64,000 nucleotides of DNA. Source: Ovis canadensis. Taxonomy: Eukaryota; Chordata; Mammalia; Artiodactyla; Bovidae. The stretch is from NCBI RefSeq assembly GCF_042477335.2, contig NC_091255.1, forward strand, positions 48,090,501-48,154,500, given 5' to 3'. The position numbers and the translations under genes were made by a program. Under the pieces are notes generated by a model. The model was given only the letters and a program-made list of their open reading frames with translations, had not been told where the DNA came from and searched no databases. Shown here one piece after another: positions 16,021 to 28,800 of this stretch (its first letter is position 1; each line of letters begins with the position of its first letter).

Positions 16021-17129
16021 GACATATCCATTCTCTCAAGAGCTTGCAACTGGGCCCATCATATAATTTTGCATACCCTTTAAAGGGGTTCATGGCCCCA
16101 AGTAAAGACTCCCTAAGCAAGTCCATTTCTGGAGAAGGAAACTGAAGCCTGGAAGGGCCCCCAGAATCCAAGCTTGGCTTGAACACCAGCACCCACCTTT
16201 GATTCCTTCAGATGTGCATGGGTGAGGGGGAGGGTGACTCAGAGTGGGCTGCACCTGACAGGTACAAGCACAGCTGCTGTGCCTGGAGAAAGGCTGAGGT
16301 CCCTGGTGCTCGCTCTGAGGTGGAAAGATGAACCACCTGGGCTGGCTCCCCAAAGCACAGGGAGAGAGGAGGCTGGAGGTATGCGCTGTCTTCCTCGCAC
16401 TCTTGAGCAGGTGACCCCGACATCCTAAGCACTGGGGAGGGGGTGTTAAGGAGGTGGGGGCGGGGGGAAGGCTGAAGGCGCCAAAGGCAGCATGGCTAGT
16501 AAGATGGGGGGGCCTTACTCTGTCTGCATCTCCCTGCCTCCATCTCTGGTTTCCATCTTTCTGCCCTTTTAGGCCTCATGTTTCTGGCCCTCAGACTTCC
16601 CCCCTTTTTGCATCTCCCCTAAACCTAGATAACCTTAATCCCTCAGGGTGCCCAGGTTAAGCTCCGGCTGAGGTGGGGGGACAGAGGGCACAGACAACAG
16701 CCAAATGGTGGGTGGGCACCACCAGGAGGTTGCTGAACATCCTCCACCCCAGGCCAATGGTGTTGCTACTCCTGCCACCCCCAGAGTGGCCACAGAGGAG
16801 CGCTGCGGCTACAGCGGGGGCACCAGCTGTTCCCAGCCCCCAGGCTGTGAGCCTGCTGTAGGGTGGTTCAGCCACCCGAGAAAGCTGCTGTGTTCAGCAG
16901 TGCAGCAAATGAGCTGGCGGGAGGCGGGGGTCCAGGCCAGCTGCCGGCTGGTACGGACGCAAGCGAGTGTTCAGAAGGTTTGGCTGAAAGTCTCTGACTG
17001 TCTCCAGGGGGTGAAGTCTTGACCCCCGGAGCCCCTCCAGCATCTCCAGGGGTCTCTGTTTCCATCATACTGGTTTAAGGCCCTGAGGAACCCAGGATCA
17101 AGTTGGGGAAGAGTTGAACTGGGAAGCAA

Positions 17130-17370
17130 GAGATAGAATTTCTGAAACCAGCTCGACCATTAATTTGCTGGGTGACCTTGGGCAAGTAATGAGTCTGCTC
17201 TGTGCCTCAGCTGCTCCGTGTAAAAAAGGGACAAGTTTGGGCTGGATAATCTGTTTGACCATGGGCAAGCCACCTAATATCTCTAGAAGTCAGTTCCATC
17301 ATCTGTGAAAAGGGGACACCACCACTTTCCTCACTGGGTCCTTAAGAGGATAAAATAAGTCCTGGCACAG
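17130..17370 (+). repeat. MIR SINE, old
   Basis: 'accattaatttgctgggtgaccttgggcaagta..ctctgtgcctcag' is the MIR body. A similar module follows ('gggcaagccacctaat..catctgtgaaaagggg'), so two copies or a duplicated fragment may be present. Confidence 0.7.
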
Positions 17371-17639
17371 TTTCCCAGACACAGTAGGTGTCTATTTGTG
17401 TGAGTTCCCCTCTTTATAAGCCTTTCCACTGGGTCTGTGACCCTTTTATCCAATCCCACCATCAAGGGTCCTAGGAAGGGGAGTCACCTTCCTCCTGCTC
17501 CTCTGCTGCCTCCCCACCCCCATCATTCCTGGATGAAAGGGACCAAAGCAAGCATGGTTGGGGACCCAGGGACTGGTCTCACCTGGCCCATCTTGATTTG
17601 GGGGTGGGGGTCTGGAGGGCAGAACTGGATGGGTGGCTA

Positions 17640-18090
17640 TCCGGAGGAACAGGGCCCCCACCCGTTCTGCATTCTGGCGGCACGCGGTTGCCCTGGCACC
17701 TCCGCAGCCCGCCTCTCCCTCCCTCGGCGCGCGCCCCTCTGTCTATAAATAGCCCAGGACGTGCTCGCCTGGGCGATGACGCGCCCCGGCGTGCCGGAGG
17801 GGAAAGGCGGCTCTGCCGAGCAGGTGGGCGGCGGGCACTGCGGCGGGAGGGGCGCCACTGGGGCCCCCTTGTGCCAGGCTCCCAATGATGGGCGTGATTG
17901 AGTCATCTCAGGGCCGCACGGTCCGCCAACGTATCTGCCTCGGGCTTAGGGGGCTGCGGGGGCGAGGCTGATCTCGGGTGGATATTGAGGCCGCCAGACC
18001 CTGGGTTCGGCTGGTCTCCGGAAGCACCTCTGGGTGGGCAGAAACGCGGAGGTGCATGCCCGCCCGCTGAGCGACGCAGGTCCACATCGA
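17640..18090. promoter_or_regulatory. Orphan CpG-rich block with perfect MEF2/TATA-like site
   Basis: A short GC- and CpG-rich block lies downstream of both neighbouring genes, well away from either promoter. CTATAAATAG at 17743-17752 fits the MEF2 consensus CTA(A/T)4TAG exactly and could also act as a TATA box. A TGAGTCA AP-1 site lies at 17899-17905. Together these suggest an enhancer or the promoter of an unannotated transcript. The function is inference from motifs and base composition. Confidence 0.45.
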
Positions 18091-18359
18091 TCTAGAAAAT
18101 GACCGCAGCCCCACTCTCTCTCCCTCCAGCGTCCCCCAAACCTCCTCCTCCATTTCCTCAGATCTGGAGTGAGGAGGCGTGGGGACCCTCACTGTCAGGG
18201 CCAGCCCAGCCCCTGTATCCCTCCTCTCAGAGATGAACGAATTCTCCACCTTCAGACTCTCTCCTATTTTGGTCCACACCCACCACACCCCCCAGGCCCC
18301 GCCCACCCCTTCCCTTCCTCTGACCCAAGCTGATAGATACATAGAACAGCCAGGTTGGG

Positions 18360-19752
18360 ACAAGAAACATTTAATTAGGAGTCTGGGGACTCAGCAGTGC
18401 CCCAGCAGACTCCTCATGCAGCCTCATGTACAGTGGGCATTGGGCCCGACCCTGGGATATTGCTGGCGGGGGGCCTCATGGCAGCAAACAGGGCAGTGTG
18501 GCTTGAGTTCCTTCCCCTCTGCGAGGGAGAGGTGGGGCAGGGGCCAGTGGGTAGGAGCGTGTGCCCCTCCCACCACATGGGAGGGTGTGACTGTGCCCAG
18601 GATGGGGGTGGCATTGGCTGGCACGATCAAGGGCACAAGAGGAGGCTCAGAGCTTGGGGAGGAAAGGGAGGTTGGCACCAGAGAAAACCAGCCTGCAAGG
18701 GAGGGGTCCTCTTGCGTGTCCCCACACACCCCTTCCCCCAGCATGCCTACCCCCTTCCCTTTCTGGTGGTCAAACAGAATTCATTGTCTCCCACTCCTGC
18801 TTCCTCCCAGGGCTGTGTCCTGGAAAAGGGACCAGATGCAGCCAGAAAAAGGGCCCCCTGCAAAGGCAGCCCTGTCCCCCACAAAGCCCCAAGGGAGGGG
18901 GTAAGGGAGGGCTATTGCAGGGTCAGTCCTGAGGGTGGGGTTCCTGGGGCAGGCCTGGCAAGGCCTGGGACAGGAACTGAGCATTCAGAGTCCTGACAGT
19001 GAAATGGGGATTGTTTTGATCAGGTGGGCCGGTGCGTTTCTGTGTGCAGGCCGCTCTTGGATGTGTCCTCTCCCAGTGAACAAGGGTAGAGTGAGGTTGC
19101 TCTGTGGTGACTGTCCTACTGGAGGGGACAGCCTCTGATTTGCCACACTCTCCCCAGACCTCAGCCCTCCCCTCCTCTGTCCACCCAAGTTTCAAGTAAC
19201 AGGAGAGAGAGCCACAGAACTTTCCTGAGAGTTGATGGAGTGACAGAGGTGATAAGACCAGGGTCCTCCCACAGCCCTGAGCTCCCTCCCCACCCGGAGC
19301 TGGGGCTGAGGGACCCAGGAGGGCCCCACTCCCAAAGTGACAGCTGCAGGGTCACACATACAAGGGCCCAAGCAGAGGCTCTGTGAGGAGAGGGGTGTCA
19401 GGCATGCAAAGGTGTGGTGGGCAGGGGTAGGCTCTCTGGAAGAGGCAGCCCAGATGTTCCTCAGGAACTTCCTCTCAGGGCTGTGGACTCTGCATGGCAA
19501 CTGGACCGGGGGGACCCACCTGGAGTTTTGCCATTGCCTCCCACTTTCTCCTCCTCCCCACCCTCAAGTCTCAGAGCTGCAACCTCTTCAGGGCACCCCA
19601 GGACCCCAGAAATAACACCTTTCTCAGTACAGAAAGCTCCCACGCCATGGTGAATGGCCCCTGGGAGAGGAGCAGAGGGAACCCCCCGAGGGGCCAGAAG
19701 CTAGGAGGGCTGGGCACGGGCAGAGGCGGCTTCTGGGTCCTCTTGGCTTCTC
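18360..19752 (-). other. STAC2: STAC2 3'UTR
   Basis: GC-rich, repeat-free sequence between the STAC2 stop codon and the candidate ATTAAA. It contains no recognisable ruminant SINE, consistent with transcribed, constrained sequence. Confidence 0.65.
18370..18375 (-). terminator. STAC2 poly(A) signal ATTAAA (candidate)
   Basis: tttaat on the plus strand reads ATTAAA on the STAC2 strand, about 1.38 kb past the stop codon. No better hexamer is evident nearer the stop, and the length fits my recollection of the STAC2 3'UTR. Confidence 0.6.
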
Positions 19753-19857
19753 TCAGATCTCGGTCAGGGCATCGGCTGGAACCAGGCCCCGCTTCTTGCC
19801 ACTGCTGACGCGGATGAAGCCGTCAGCATCTTTGCTCCTGCCCACACCCACACAGAT
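19753..19857 (-). CDS. STAC2: STAC2 exon 11 and stop
   Basis: Encodes [10 protein letters not shown] through DALTEI, then TGA at 19755-19753. This is the C-terminal SH3-like end shared by STAC proteins. Confidence 0.95.
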   Translation of the reverse strand: MCVGVGRSKDADGFIRVSSGKKRGLVPADALTEI

Positions 19858-22800
19858 CTGAGCGGGAGAGACACAACGCTGAGGCCTGGCACTGCCTGCC
19901 TCCCTGGCCCCGAGTCCTGCTGATGCCTCCCATGGGGCCTATCCCAAGGGATGATGGGACCAGCATCAGATGCGGCTGGAGCCGGGGTGATGGGAGCAGA
20001 TCCCATGAGAATCCAGGGCACAGCAGCAAGAACCAAGCGGACAGCAGACACGGAGCAGCACTTCGGGGCTGACCTTTGAGATCAGCTGGTCTAATGCCCC
20101 TGACAAACTCCCCGTTTCCCAGAGGAGGTAACAGTGGGGAAAGGACTTGCCCGTGGTTGACAATAACGTTCAGACCTAAGCCTCTGGACTCCTACACCAA
20201 TGCTCTTCCCCCAGCTGTCTCTAACTAACATAACTGAGCCCATGCCTGTGTTGGCCACCAGCCCCGGTTCCCAGCAGTCTCACTGCTGCTTCTTCTCTCT
20301 TTTCTTAGTGAGAATCTCAGTTCCCCAACCAGGGATTGAACCTAGCCCATGGTAGTGAAACTCTGGAATCCTAACCACTGGGTCACCAGGGAAGTCCCCT
20401 GTCCCACTGCTTCTAATCTGCCCTCCCTCCTGCCCCCAGGCTCCAAGCCTCCTCCTCCTCCAGGGTGCTCGCCCACGTTCCTGCCACTTATCTGCCTCCT
20501 ACGCCAGCCTCTCCAGCCATGCAGGGCCCAGGTCCTCACCTGGTTCTCCTTGAGGCTCATGTAGCCTTGTTCCTTGTTCCCGGAGAAGGGTTGGCAGCAG
20601 CGCCAAACGTTCTCGCCTGGTCTCACCCGCTGCACAAAATTAGCTGGGAAGAAGCCAACCCGGTCGCCGATCTTGCCCTGGAATGAGGCTGGCAGTGAGC
20701 GCTGTGCTGCCCCAACCCCAACTGCTTTCTCTAGACCTAATATCCACTCAGAGCCAATGCCATCATCCTGTAGATCCTGGGTTATTTGTGTTTGAGCCCT
20801 TAGTTGGGGGACTTCTGGGTTGGGAAGGGCACAAGGTAGGTAGGCAGAGGGCCAAGACTGGGGCATGGAGGGGAGAAGTAAAGGCAAGACCTGAGGGTGA
20901 GCCTAGGCCTGGCTAGGTCGTGGAGGAAGGGGGGTGGGTGTTAGGGAAAGTGCCCTCCATGGGTCTGGGCTAGTCGGGTGCCTACCACCGCTCACCCTCT
21001 GCTCCCCACCCTGCCACATCACCTTCCACCAGTCCTCATTAGAGTCATCCACCAGCATGATCCGGTCTCCAGGCCTGGGACAAGAGAGTGTGGGGGGGGA
21101 GGGGGTAGCATGTGGGGCAGGAGGGACCTGCCCACCCTGCATCCCAACAGTCCTAGACCCCCAGGTCCCCTGCAAGGGCACTCGATGGCCTCTGTGTGAC
21201 CATAGGTACACAGGCACTATCTAGGACAGAGGCCTGGCATCAGTACCAAGCCTCTTGGACTCTGGCCCCTCTGTCTCATTTGGGGGCTCAGTAGCCTCCA
21301 GCATGCCAGGCAGAGGCTCCTGAAAGTCCCCCTCACACTCATGTTGCAAGGTCTGGGAGCGCAGGGCCCTGAGGTTGGAGGCAGGCAGCCCCCGGGATCG
21401 GGGTAGGGGTGGGAGAGAGGCGGGGCAGCTGGGGGACTCACTGCAGAGCCAGGTCATTCTTTTCCTGGGGCAGGAACTTATAGAGCGCCACGTAGGAGTA
21501 CATGGGCCCCACATCCTTCCGGAGGGCAGGCCTGGCGGGCTGCGAAGAAGCTCAGGGTCATGGCTGGGGGAAGGACACCTTTATTACTCCACCCACTCTC
21601 CCCTTCCCCTGATTTTGCCTACCCGGGGGCTAGGATATGGGACAGTGACAGAGAGAGGTCAGAGTCTCCTGTCTGCTGTGCCCATACACCCCTGAGGGAC
21701 TGGGCCAGGGATGGGAAGGGGGCACCTCCTTTGCCTGCTGCACTGGAACTGCCCACCCTTGGGAGTAGGAGTGGGCTCAACAGGCATGGGTCAGCGTTGG
21801 GAGGGGTAACACCCCTGCCTCCCATGCCTACTGACCCTAGCATTGCCCATCCCTGTAGACTGAGGATAAATGATGGCACAGTGAGACTCCTATTCAGCAT
21901 GCTCTCACCCACCTAGGGATCAGTGACAAGGAGAAGGATGTCCCCTTTCCACCTGGCCGGCCAAGGCTCAGTGCCACCCCAACCTCACCTGTTGTCCTGG
22001 GCTCTTCTCCTCTGGTCCTGACCCTTCGCTCTCGGCTGGGGCTGTGAATACTGCAGATGCCAGGGTGGGGCCAGAGTGTGAGGCTGCAGGTGGTGGCCCC
22101 CCTGTGCTCCGCTCCTGCCCCTGCTCCCCAACCCCACTCACCGCTGTCGCCAGGGCCCTCCTCTGAGCTGCGGATGCTGCCCTCCCCATCCTCGGTCAGC
22201 TCATCCCGCTCGCTCTGGGGATACAGAGAGGGGAGGGCTCAGCCCCCGACCCTCTGGGACCCCTGCCCCCTCCCTTTGGTGTTCCCCATACCAGGCTCCT
22301 TGTGGGGGACTCAGAGGTGCTGCTGAAGCTGGAGCGGTTCATCAGGGCCAGGGAGGTGCCATAGCGCAGGGTCTCGTACACAGGGTCTACCTTCCCGCTG
22401 GCCCCTGCCGAGGAGTCACCATCAAGGCCAGGCACCTGGCTGCCCTGCTGGCCGCCCTGCTGGCTGCCCTGCTCAGCCAGCCCTAAAATGAATTCTGCAT
22501 GCCCCTCACCTGCCCCTCCCAGGTCTCCCTAATTGCAGTGAGAACTCCATGTCCTCCCATGGTACCCAGGCACAAGCCTGAAGCCTCCTCGACCCCTCGC
22601 CCTCTGCACTGCCCATGTTCACTCCATCACCTCTTCTTGCCTCCCAAACAAGTCTAGCATCTGCTCACTTCTCTCCATCTCCATGACTGCCAGCCTGATC
22701 CAAGTTACCAAACTGGCAACCATCCTAGCTTCCCCATGGTCTCCCTGCTTCTCTCCAGCCCCTCCAATCCACATAGTAGCCAGAATGCTCTTGTAAAAAC

Positions 22801-25800
22801 ACAAAAATTGACCTTAGAATAAAATTCAAAGACTTGTGGTTACTGAGGAGGGGTGGGGGGAGGGATGCTCTGGGAGTTTGGGATTAGCAGATACAAACTG
22901 TTATATAGAGAACAGATAAACAACAGGGTCCTACTGAATAGCACAGGTAACTATATTCAATATCTTGTGATAAAACATAATGTGAAAGAATATGAAAAAG
23001 AATGTATATATATATAAAGAATGTATATAACTGAATCGCTTTTCTGTAAAGCAGAAATTAACACAATGTTGTAAATCAACTATACTTCAATAAATTAAAC
23101 TTAAAAAAAAAAAGAATAAAGTTCAAAGAACACTCTTAAAAGGGACCCTAAGGCCCCGCACCCAGAGTTCTATCTCACCTGCTCACTCCCAGCCTCATTG
23201 TCCTTTTTCTGCCCCTTTCTGCTTCCGGCCTGCCTTCTGTCCACACTGGTCTTCCCCAGATCCTCAGGTTAATTCCCTATTCCCTTCAGGTCTCCTGGAT
23301 GCCTTCTTTGTCTCTGCGGATGAGGTGGATGCCTTTTTATCCTCCCTTTGTTTCCTATCCTTCGGTTTCAGGCATTCACCAAATGGCTAACTGATGACTT
23401 GTGTGACTATTGTGTGTCTAGCTCCCTTACTAGACCATGAGCGCCACCTTCTTTAAGACTGCATTCCTGTGTCTAGCACAGTGCCTGGAGCCTAGCAGGT
23501 GCTCTATAAAGCTTTTGTTGAAGGATGGATGGATGGATGGATGAACAGATGAATCAACTCTACATTCAGGACAGGAACATCCAAAGAATTAGGGGGAGGG
23601 GAAGATGAAGAGAAATCTAAAAAAATTAAAAGGGAGTGGTAGCAGTGCCAAGAACAGGCAGTGCCAGCGTAACTCAAAGCCCATCTGAGGAGTGTGTGGG
23701 TCTCTCCTCACACTGCAGGGATGAGGGGCAATGCTGGACACTCACCAGTGGGTGGGGACTCCTTGCTCACGGCACAGGCTGGTGGAGACTCATGTACCAG
23801 GAGTGGGGAGCTGAAGTTGCGGCGGAAGGAGGAGGACTGTGGCAAAAGCAGGCAGAGAGAGGGTATGGAGAGGTCACGGCCTCCGAGAGCCTGGCCTTCC
23901 CCAAGCCCAAGCACCCCTCGACCTGAGGAATCAGCCCTGAGTGGCACTCAGAGCCCCAGAAGCCAAGCCTGGGAGCATGAGTCAGCCATCTCCAGGTGGT
24001 CCCCACTCACCGTCTTGCCTGGGCATTGCTGGTGGGAGATCTCCTCGGAGCACCAGAGGTGGACGCTGACTTTGCATGTCTTACACCGCAAACCCTGCTT
24101 GGAATTTCCTGGGAAGAACAAGAGGGGTGGTCAGTGACAGGGGGTAATCAAGATGGGCTACATCCATGGGGATGGAGCAAAGGAGGTAGGTTAGGGCGTG
24201 GGGGGAGCAAGGGATTGGGCTTCCTCATGCCAGCCTGGGGCCAAGCTCTGAGCGCGGACCCCGGTACAGTCAGGGTGGAGCTGACTCTGAAGCCTGAGTT
24301 GTTAGTAAATCCTGAGACCCCACCCACCCTCAAGGGTGCTATGTGTCCGCCCACGTGGAGGGGCAAAGGTAGGTCTGGGGACCATGAATAGTTGGAGCCT
24401 CGACATCAGGCAGTCCATTGCATGGGCCCATTCCCCACACCCACCCTGGCCCCTTCTGTTGCCACCCAAGCACCTACCCACAATGAGCTGGTGGCACAGC
24501 TCACAGGGGTTGGCTCGCTTGAAGACGTGTTCCTGGAAGCTGTGCAGCCTCACTGGTTTGAGTGGTGCCAAGGGGCGTGGGACTGGGCAGGGGGATGGGG
24601 TGGGGGTGGGCAGGCCCCGGTCTGCGGAGGCTGGTGGTGGGGTAGGAGGGGGCAGCGGGGTCGGGGGCGTCAGCAGCACCTCGGTGGGGCACTTAAGCTC
24701 AGAGCCGGAGCGAAATAAGAAGTTCTCAACGCTCTTACTTCGGAGGATGGTCTTGAGAGAAAGAGAGCGCTTGAACCGCTGGAGCTGAGAGAGGAAGAGG
24801 GATGGTGAGCCTGGAGGGAGCTGGCTCCCGGGGCTCTCTCCTTGGCCAGCAGCAGCCTGAAGGTGAGAGCCAGAGGTGATACAAAGCTTCTCCTGAGAGA
24901 GAGGCTGCCAAGTTCCCGAAGGTAGGTCACCACCCCAGGTGCCCACAAGAGCCAGGCAGGGAAACTCCTCTAGCAAAGGAGTTCTGACTGGACAGGCATA
25001 ATTAGGAGTGGTGGGGACTGTGGCAAACTGTATGGCCAGCAAGTAGCTGCTGGTCTCCTCTACCAGCTGAGGCTAGTCTATATGAGCAGCTCAGCATTGC
25101 TAGGGTTCTCAATTTTTAAAAAGAAATCTAGACTTTTTTTATAAATGTAAGTTTTTTTTTTTTTGGTAATTTTATTTTACACTGCATGTGTAATCTTAGT
25201 TTCCTCATCAGGGATCGAACTTGTGCCCCTTGCATTGGAGCATACAGTTTTAACCACTGGATCACTAGGGAAGTTCCATATAAATGTGATTTTTTAATTA
25301 AAAAAATTAATCCGCTTAATGAACTTATGAGATTTAAAGTCAGTTAAGAGGGACTTCCCTTGTGGTTCAATGGTTAAGACTGCGTTTCCAGGGAGCTTCC
25401 TGGTGGTCCAGTGGCTGAGATACCTAACTTCCAAATGCAGGGGGACCAGGTTCGATCCCTGGTCAGGGAACTATATCCAGCATGCTACAATTAAAAGAGT
25501 CTGTCTGCCGCAATAAGGATCAAAGATCCCACATGCCACAGTTACAACCTGGTGCAGCCAAATAAATATTAAAAAAAAAAAAAAAAGACTGTGTTTCCAC
25601 AGTGGGGAATGGGGGTTGGGGGTGATGAGGGGGTTGAGGGATGGTCTTGGGAAAATCCCCCATGTCGCGTGGCCAAAAAAAAAAAAAAGTCAGTTAAGAA
25701 ATTGAGACTCTTATGTGAAACTGAATAGAAACAAATTCAAGAGATTTTATTCCCTTTTTTTCTTTGCAGAAATGGTAGTATACTATTTCTCCTGTACCTT

Positions 25801-28800
25801 GCTTTTTTTCACTTAACAGTAAATCTTGGAAATCATTCCATACCAGTACACAAAGAGTTTCAGCATTCTTTTTCTATGGCCACACAGGAATTTCGTTGAA
25901 TGGGTGTGCCATTTACTTGAGTTAACAAAATAATACTTTGGGGGCCAAACAAAACATGCCAGGTCCTCAGTTCTTGCACAGGAAGAGGGGAGTGGTCTCT
26001 CTGGACCCTCTTCCTCAGTGTTGATTCTCCCCCTGAAACACCTCTCCAGCCCATCCCTTGCAACCTCTCAGCACCCCCAGAGCCCTGCCCTAGTTCAGGC
26101 TCTGGCACCCTCAGTCTGTTCAAGGCTATAACTCTTTGCCTCCACCTGGCCCATCCCCACCTGTTCTCCATGCAGCAGGAAGGTGACCCCTGACGATGCA
26201 AAAACCATGCATGGCTCCTCAGGACTCAGTCAAGGCCTTTGTGCCTGCCAGGGCACTACTACTTGGCCACACCCACCCTTCCACCCCATGCCTTCCACCT
26301 GAGTTCAGACATAATGACTTGAACTCATCTGTATTTTATGCCTCTGAGTGTTTGACATGCTTGTCCTCTTCTCTGACTTACCCAATTATGTCTCACTTTC
26401 TATCCTCCAGGGTTTCCTGTGACTATTCTTCCTCGGGGGAGCTATCTCTTCTGTAGGGATTCCTTTTAGTAAAGAGCTCTGATCAGGTTTATGTTTTGTC
26501 ATTTACTTCTCACTCCTCCAGGAGGTTGTGAGCCCCTGGAGAGCAGGGAAAGTTGTTTCAAATCCCCATAATGGGCTTCAGCACATAGAAGATGCTCATT
26601 CCATGTTTGTGGAATAAATGATGAGCAAGTGGCTTGAACCCTAAACAGAGTGCATGTTCTGGAGCATAGGGTGGATTCTGCATGAGGCCGGAGCACATTG
26701 ACCACCTGATGTGAAGAGCTGACTCATGGGAAAAGACCCTGATGCTGGGAAAGATTGAGGGCAGGAGGAGAAGGGGGCCACAGAGGATGAGATGGTTGGA
26801 TGGCATCACTGACTCAATGGATATGAGTTTGAGCAAGCTCCTGGAATTGGTGAAAGACAAGGAAGCCTGGTGTGCTGCAGTTCATGGGGTCGCAAAGAGT
26901 CGGACACAATTTAGTGTCGGAATAACAATGACAAAGAGCTATTTCTACTGCTCACCCAAACACACCCTTATTCTGCCTGGAATGAAATCTGGACCGCCCT
27001 ACCCAGACCCTTGCCCCACTCACCTCCTGTTCAGAGCCCTTTCTCCTGCCCACTTCTTTCCACCAATGATTAAAAAAAAAAAAAAAAGATGGGGGGAGGG
27101 GACATAGGGCGGGGAGACTTGGCCCAGATTCCCGAGCTGGGATACCAGGCAACCTGTGTGCCATGGCTGCCAGCTTGGCAGCCATGCCAAGAGGATGGAA
27201 GTGGAGACCCCTCTAGCCCTGGGGAGGCCAGCAGGCCACAGGACAAAGGGGAAGCAGAGGGGGAAATGTTTGGGCACGAGGCGGGTCCTGGTGTGCCAGC
27301 TGAAAGGCCAGACAGAGCCCTGGGGTGACTGGCATGTTGAGTTGCCCACCTCCTTCCAAATCCAGTTTCCTGGCCAGCACTGTGGGCTTCTTTGTGTGTC
27401 TCTGAGAAGCAGGGCCCCAGGCCCCAGATGCCAGGGTGCTGGGGCAGAGGTGGAGGCCCAGAGGGACAATTAATTAGAACACAAATGTGTTCTATGGGCC
27501 AAACGTGGCTCTGGAGGCTCTGACAGGCCTGGAGGCTGGTGAACCAACCGCTGCTCTGCCCAGGGGCTGTAAGCACTGAGCACAGGAGGCCTCTGGGAGG
27601 ACGAGCTGAGGGTAGGGGGCAAAATGAAACCTGCGGCTGAAGGCAAGAGGAAGGAGTCAGCGTTAGGTGCTTTCTAAGCAAGACAGAAAGCAAGAACCTG
27701 AAAACCCCAAAGCAAAAACCTAAACGTATGGGGGACTTCCCTAGTGGTCTAGTGGCTAAGGGAGGGGGCCCAGGCTCCATCCCTGGTTGGGGAACTAGAT
27801 CCCACATGCCGCAACTAGGAGTTTGAATGATGCAACTAAAATGGAGACCCAGTGCAGCCAAAATAAATGAATATTAAAAAACAAAACAACTAACTTTATA
27901 AACATAATGAGAGGTGGTTATTATCAGAGTCCTGGAATGGATATGTAGCATCTCATTAACCTTCCACCATCCTCTGAGGTAGTGACAATTATTGTCCCAC
28001 TTTTCAGGATGAGGAACTGAGGGGTTAAATTACTCACTCATCATGCGTCCTCAGCTGCTAAGGAGCAGAGCTGGGACTTGAACTAGTGGCTTTGGCTACT
28101 GAGCCCAAGGAGTAAGGCGCCCTCTGCCTTGGCCCTCACCTCTGCCCCTCAGTTGTGCCACGGGCTTGTCATGAGATGTAAGCTTAGAAAGAGTGGCCAC
28201 CTGGAGCAGTGCCCACCTGCACCACTCTGGCCACAGCCCCTTGGAACTGCCGTCTGACTCTGTTGGTCATCTCTTGTGATGGCAAGAACACCCTCTCTTG
28301 GGACAGTCATTCCATCTTTGGGCAGCTGCAATCGCTGGAAAGTGCTTCCCTATATAGAGCTGAAACCTGCCTCCCTGCCTATCGGCCCTTGTTCCTCCCT
28401 TGGCTCCAGAAAGGGCTACTCCCGCTTCCCCACATCAGTTCTTCAAATATTTGAAGACATCAATCATGTTCCCCCCTTCTGAGGCCATTACTTCCAAAGT
28501 AATCCTCACAGGATGAGGTTTCAAGCTTCCCTTCTGTCCAGCCTGTGCCCTTTCCTGGTCCCTGCTTGGCCTTAGTGCCAGAAGCCACCGCTGCAGGGGA
28601 CCAGAGGCCTCTGGAACAGACTGTTCCCCAGCACTGGGGCAGTCCTGACTCTGCCCCAGATCCCAGGAGGGTAGAGAGGCAGGAAGGAATAACACCTGGG
28701 GTGGCTGGCGGATGTCAAAGGCTGTGGCTGGAGGGCAGGTGCAGGCATCTCTGCTAAATGGCTTAATGCCTGCCCACTCCAGAGACATCAGCCTTGGCCA

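Larger units (their letters stand above)
13300..18360. other. Intergenic RPL19-STAC2 (tail-to-tail)
   Basis: RPL19 and STAC2 converge here. The interval holds three SINEs (13.9, 15.3 and 15.8 kb), an old MIR at about 17.13-17.37 kb, and a CpG-rich block at 17.64-18.09 kb. I see no coding exon with family resemblance. The remainder, including 14.1-15.2 and 16.0-17.1 kb, shows nothing I can name. Confidence 0.7.

Noticed and set aside
24302-25042. Extended reading frame around STAC2 exon 2
   Set aside because: Only 24478-24784 is exon. The rest is intronic read-through, as shown by the consensus splice borders and loss of similarity outside.
27070-27861. Antisense frame of about 263 codons
   Set aside because: Its start lies in a CHR-type SINE, and the peptide (..[18 protein letters not shown]..) is a known kind of SINE-derived chance translation. 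It ends in the poly(A) run near 27080.
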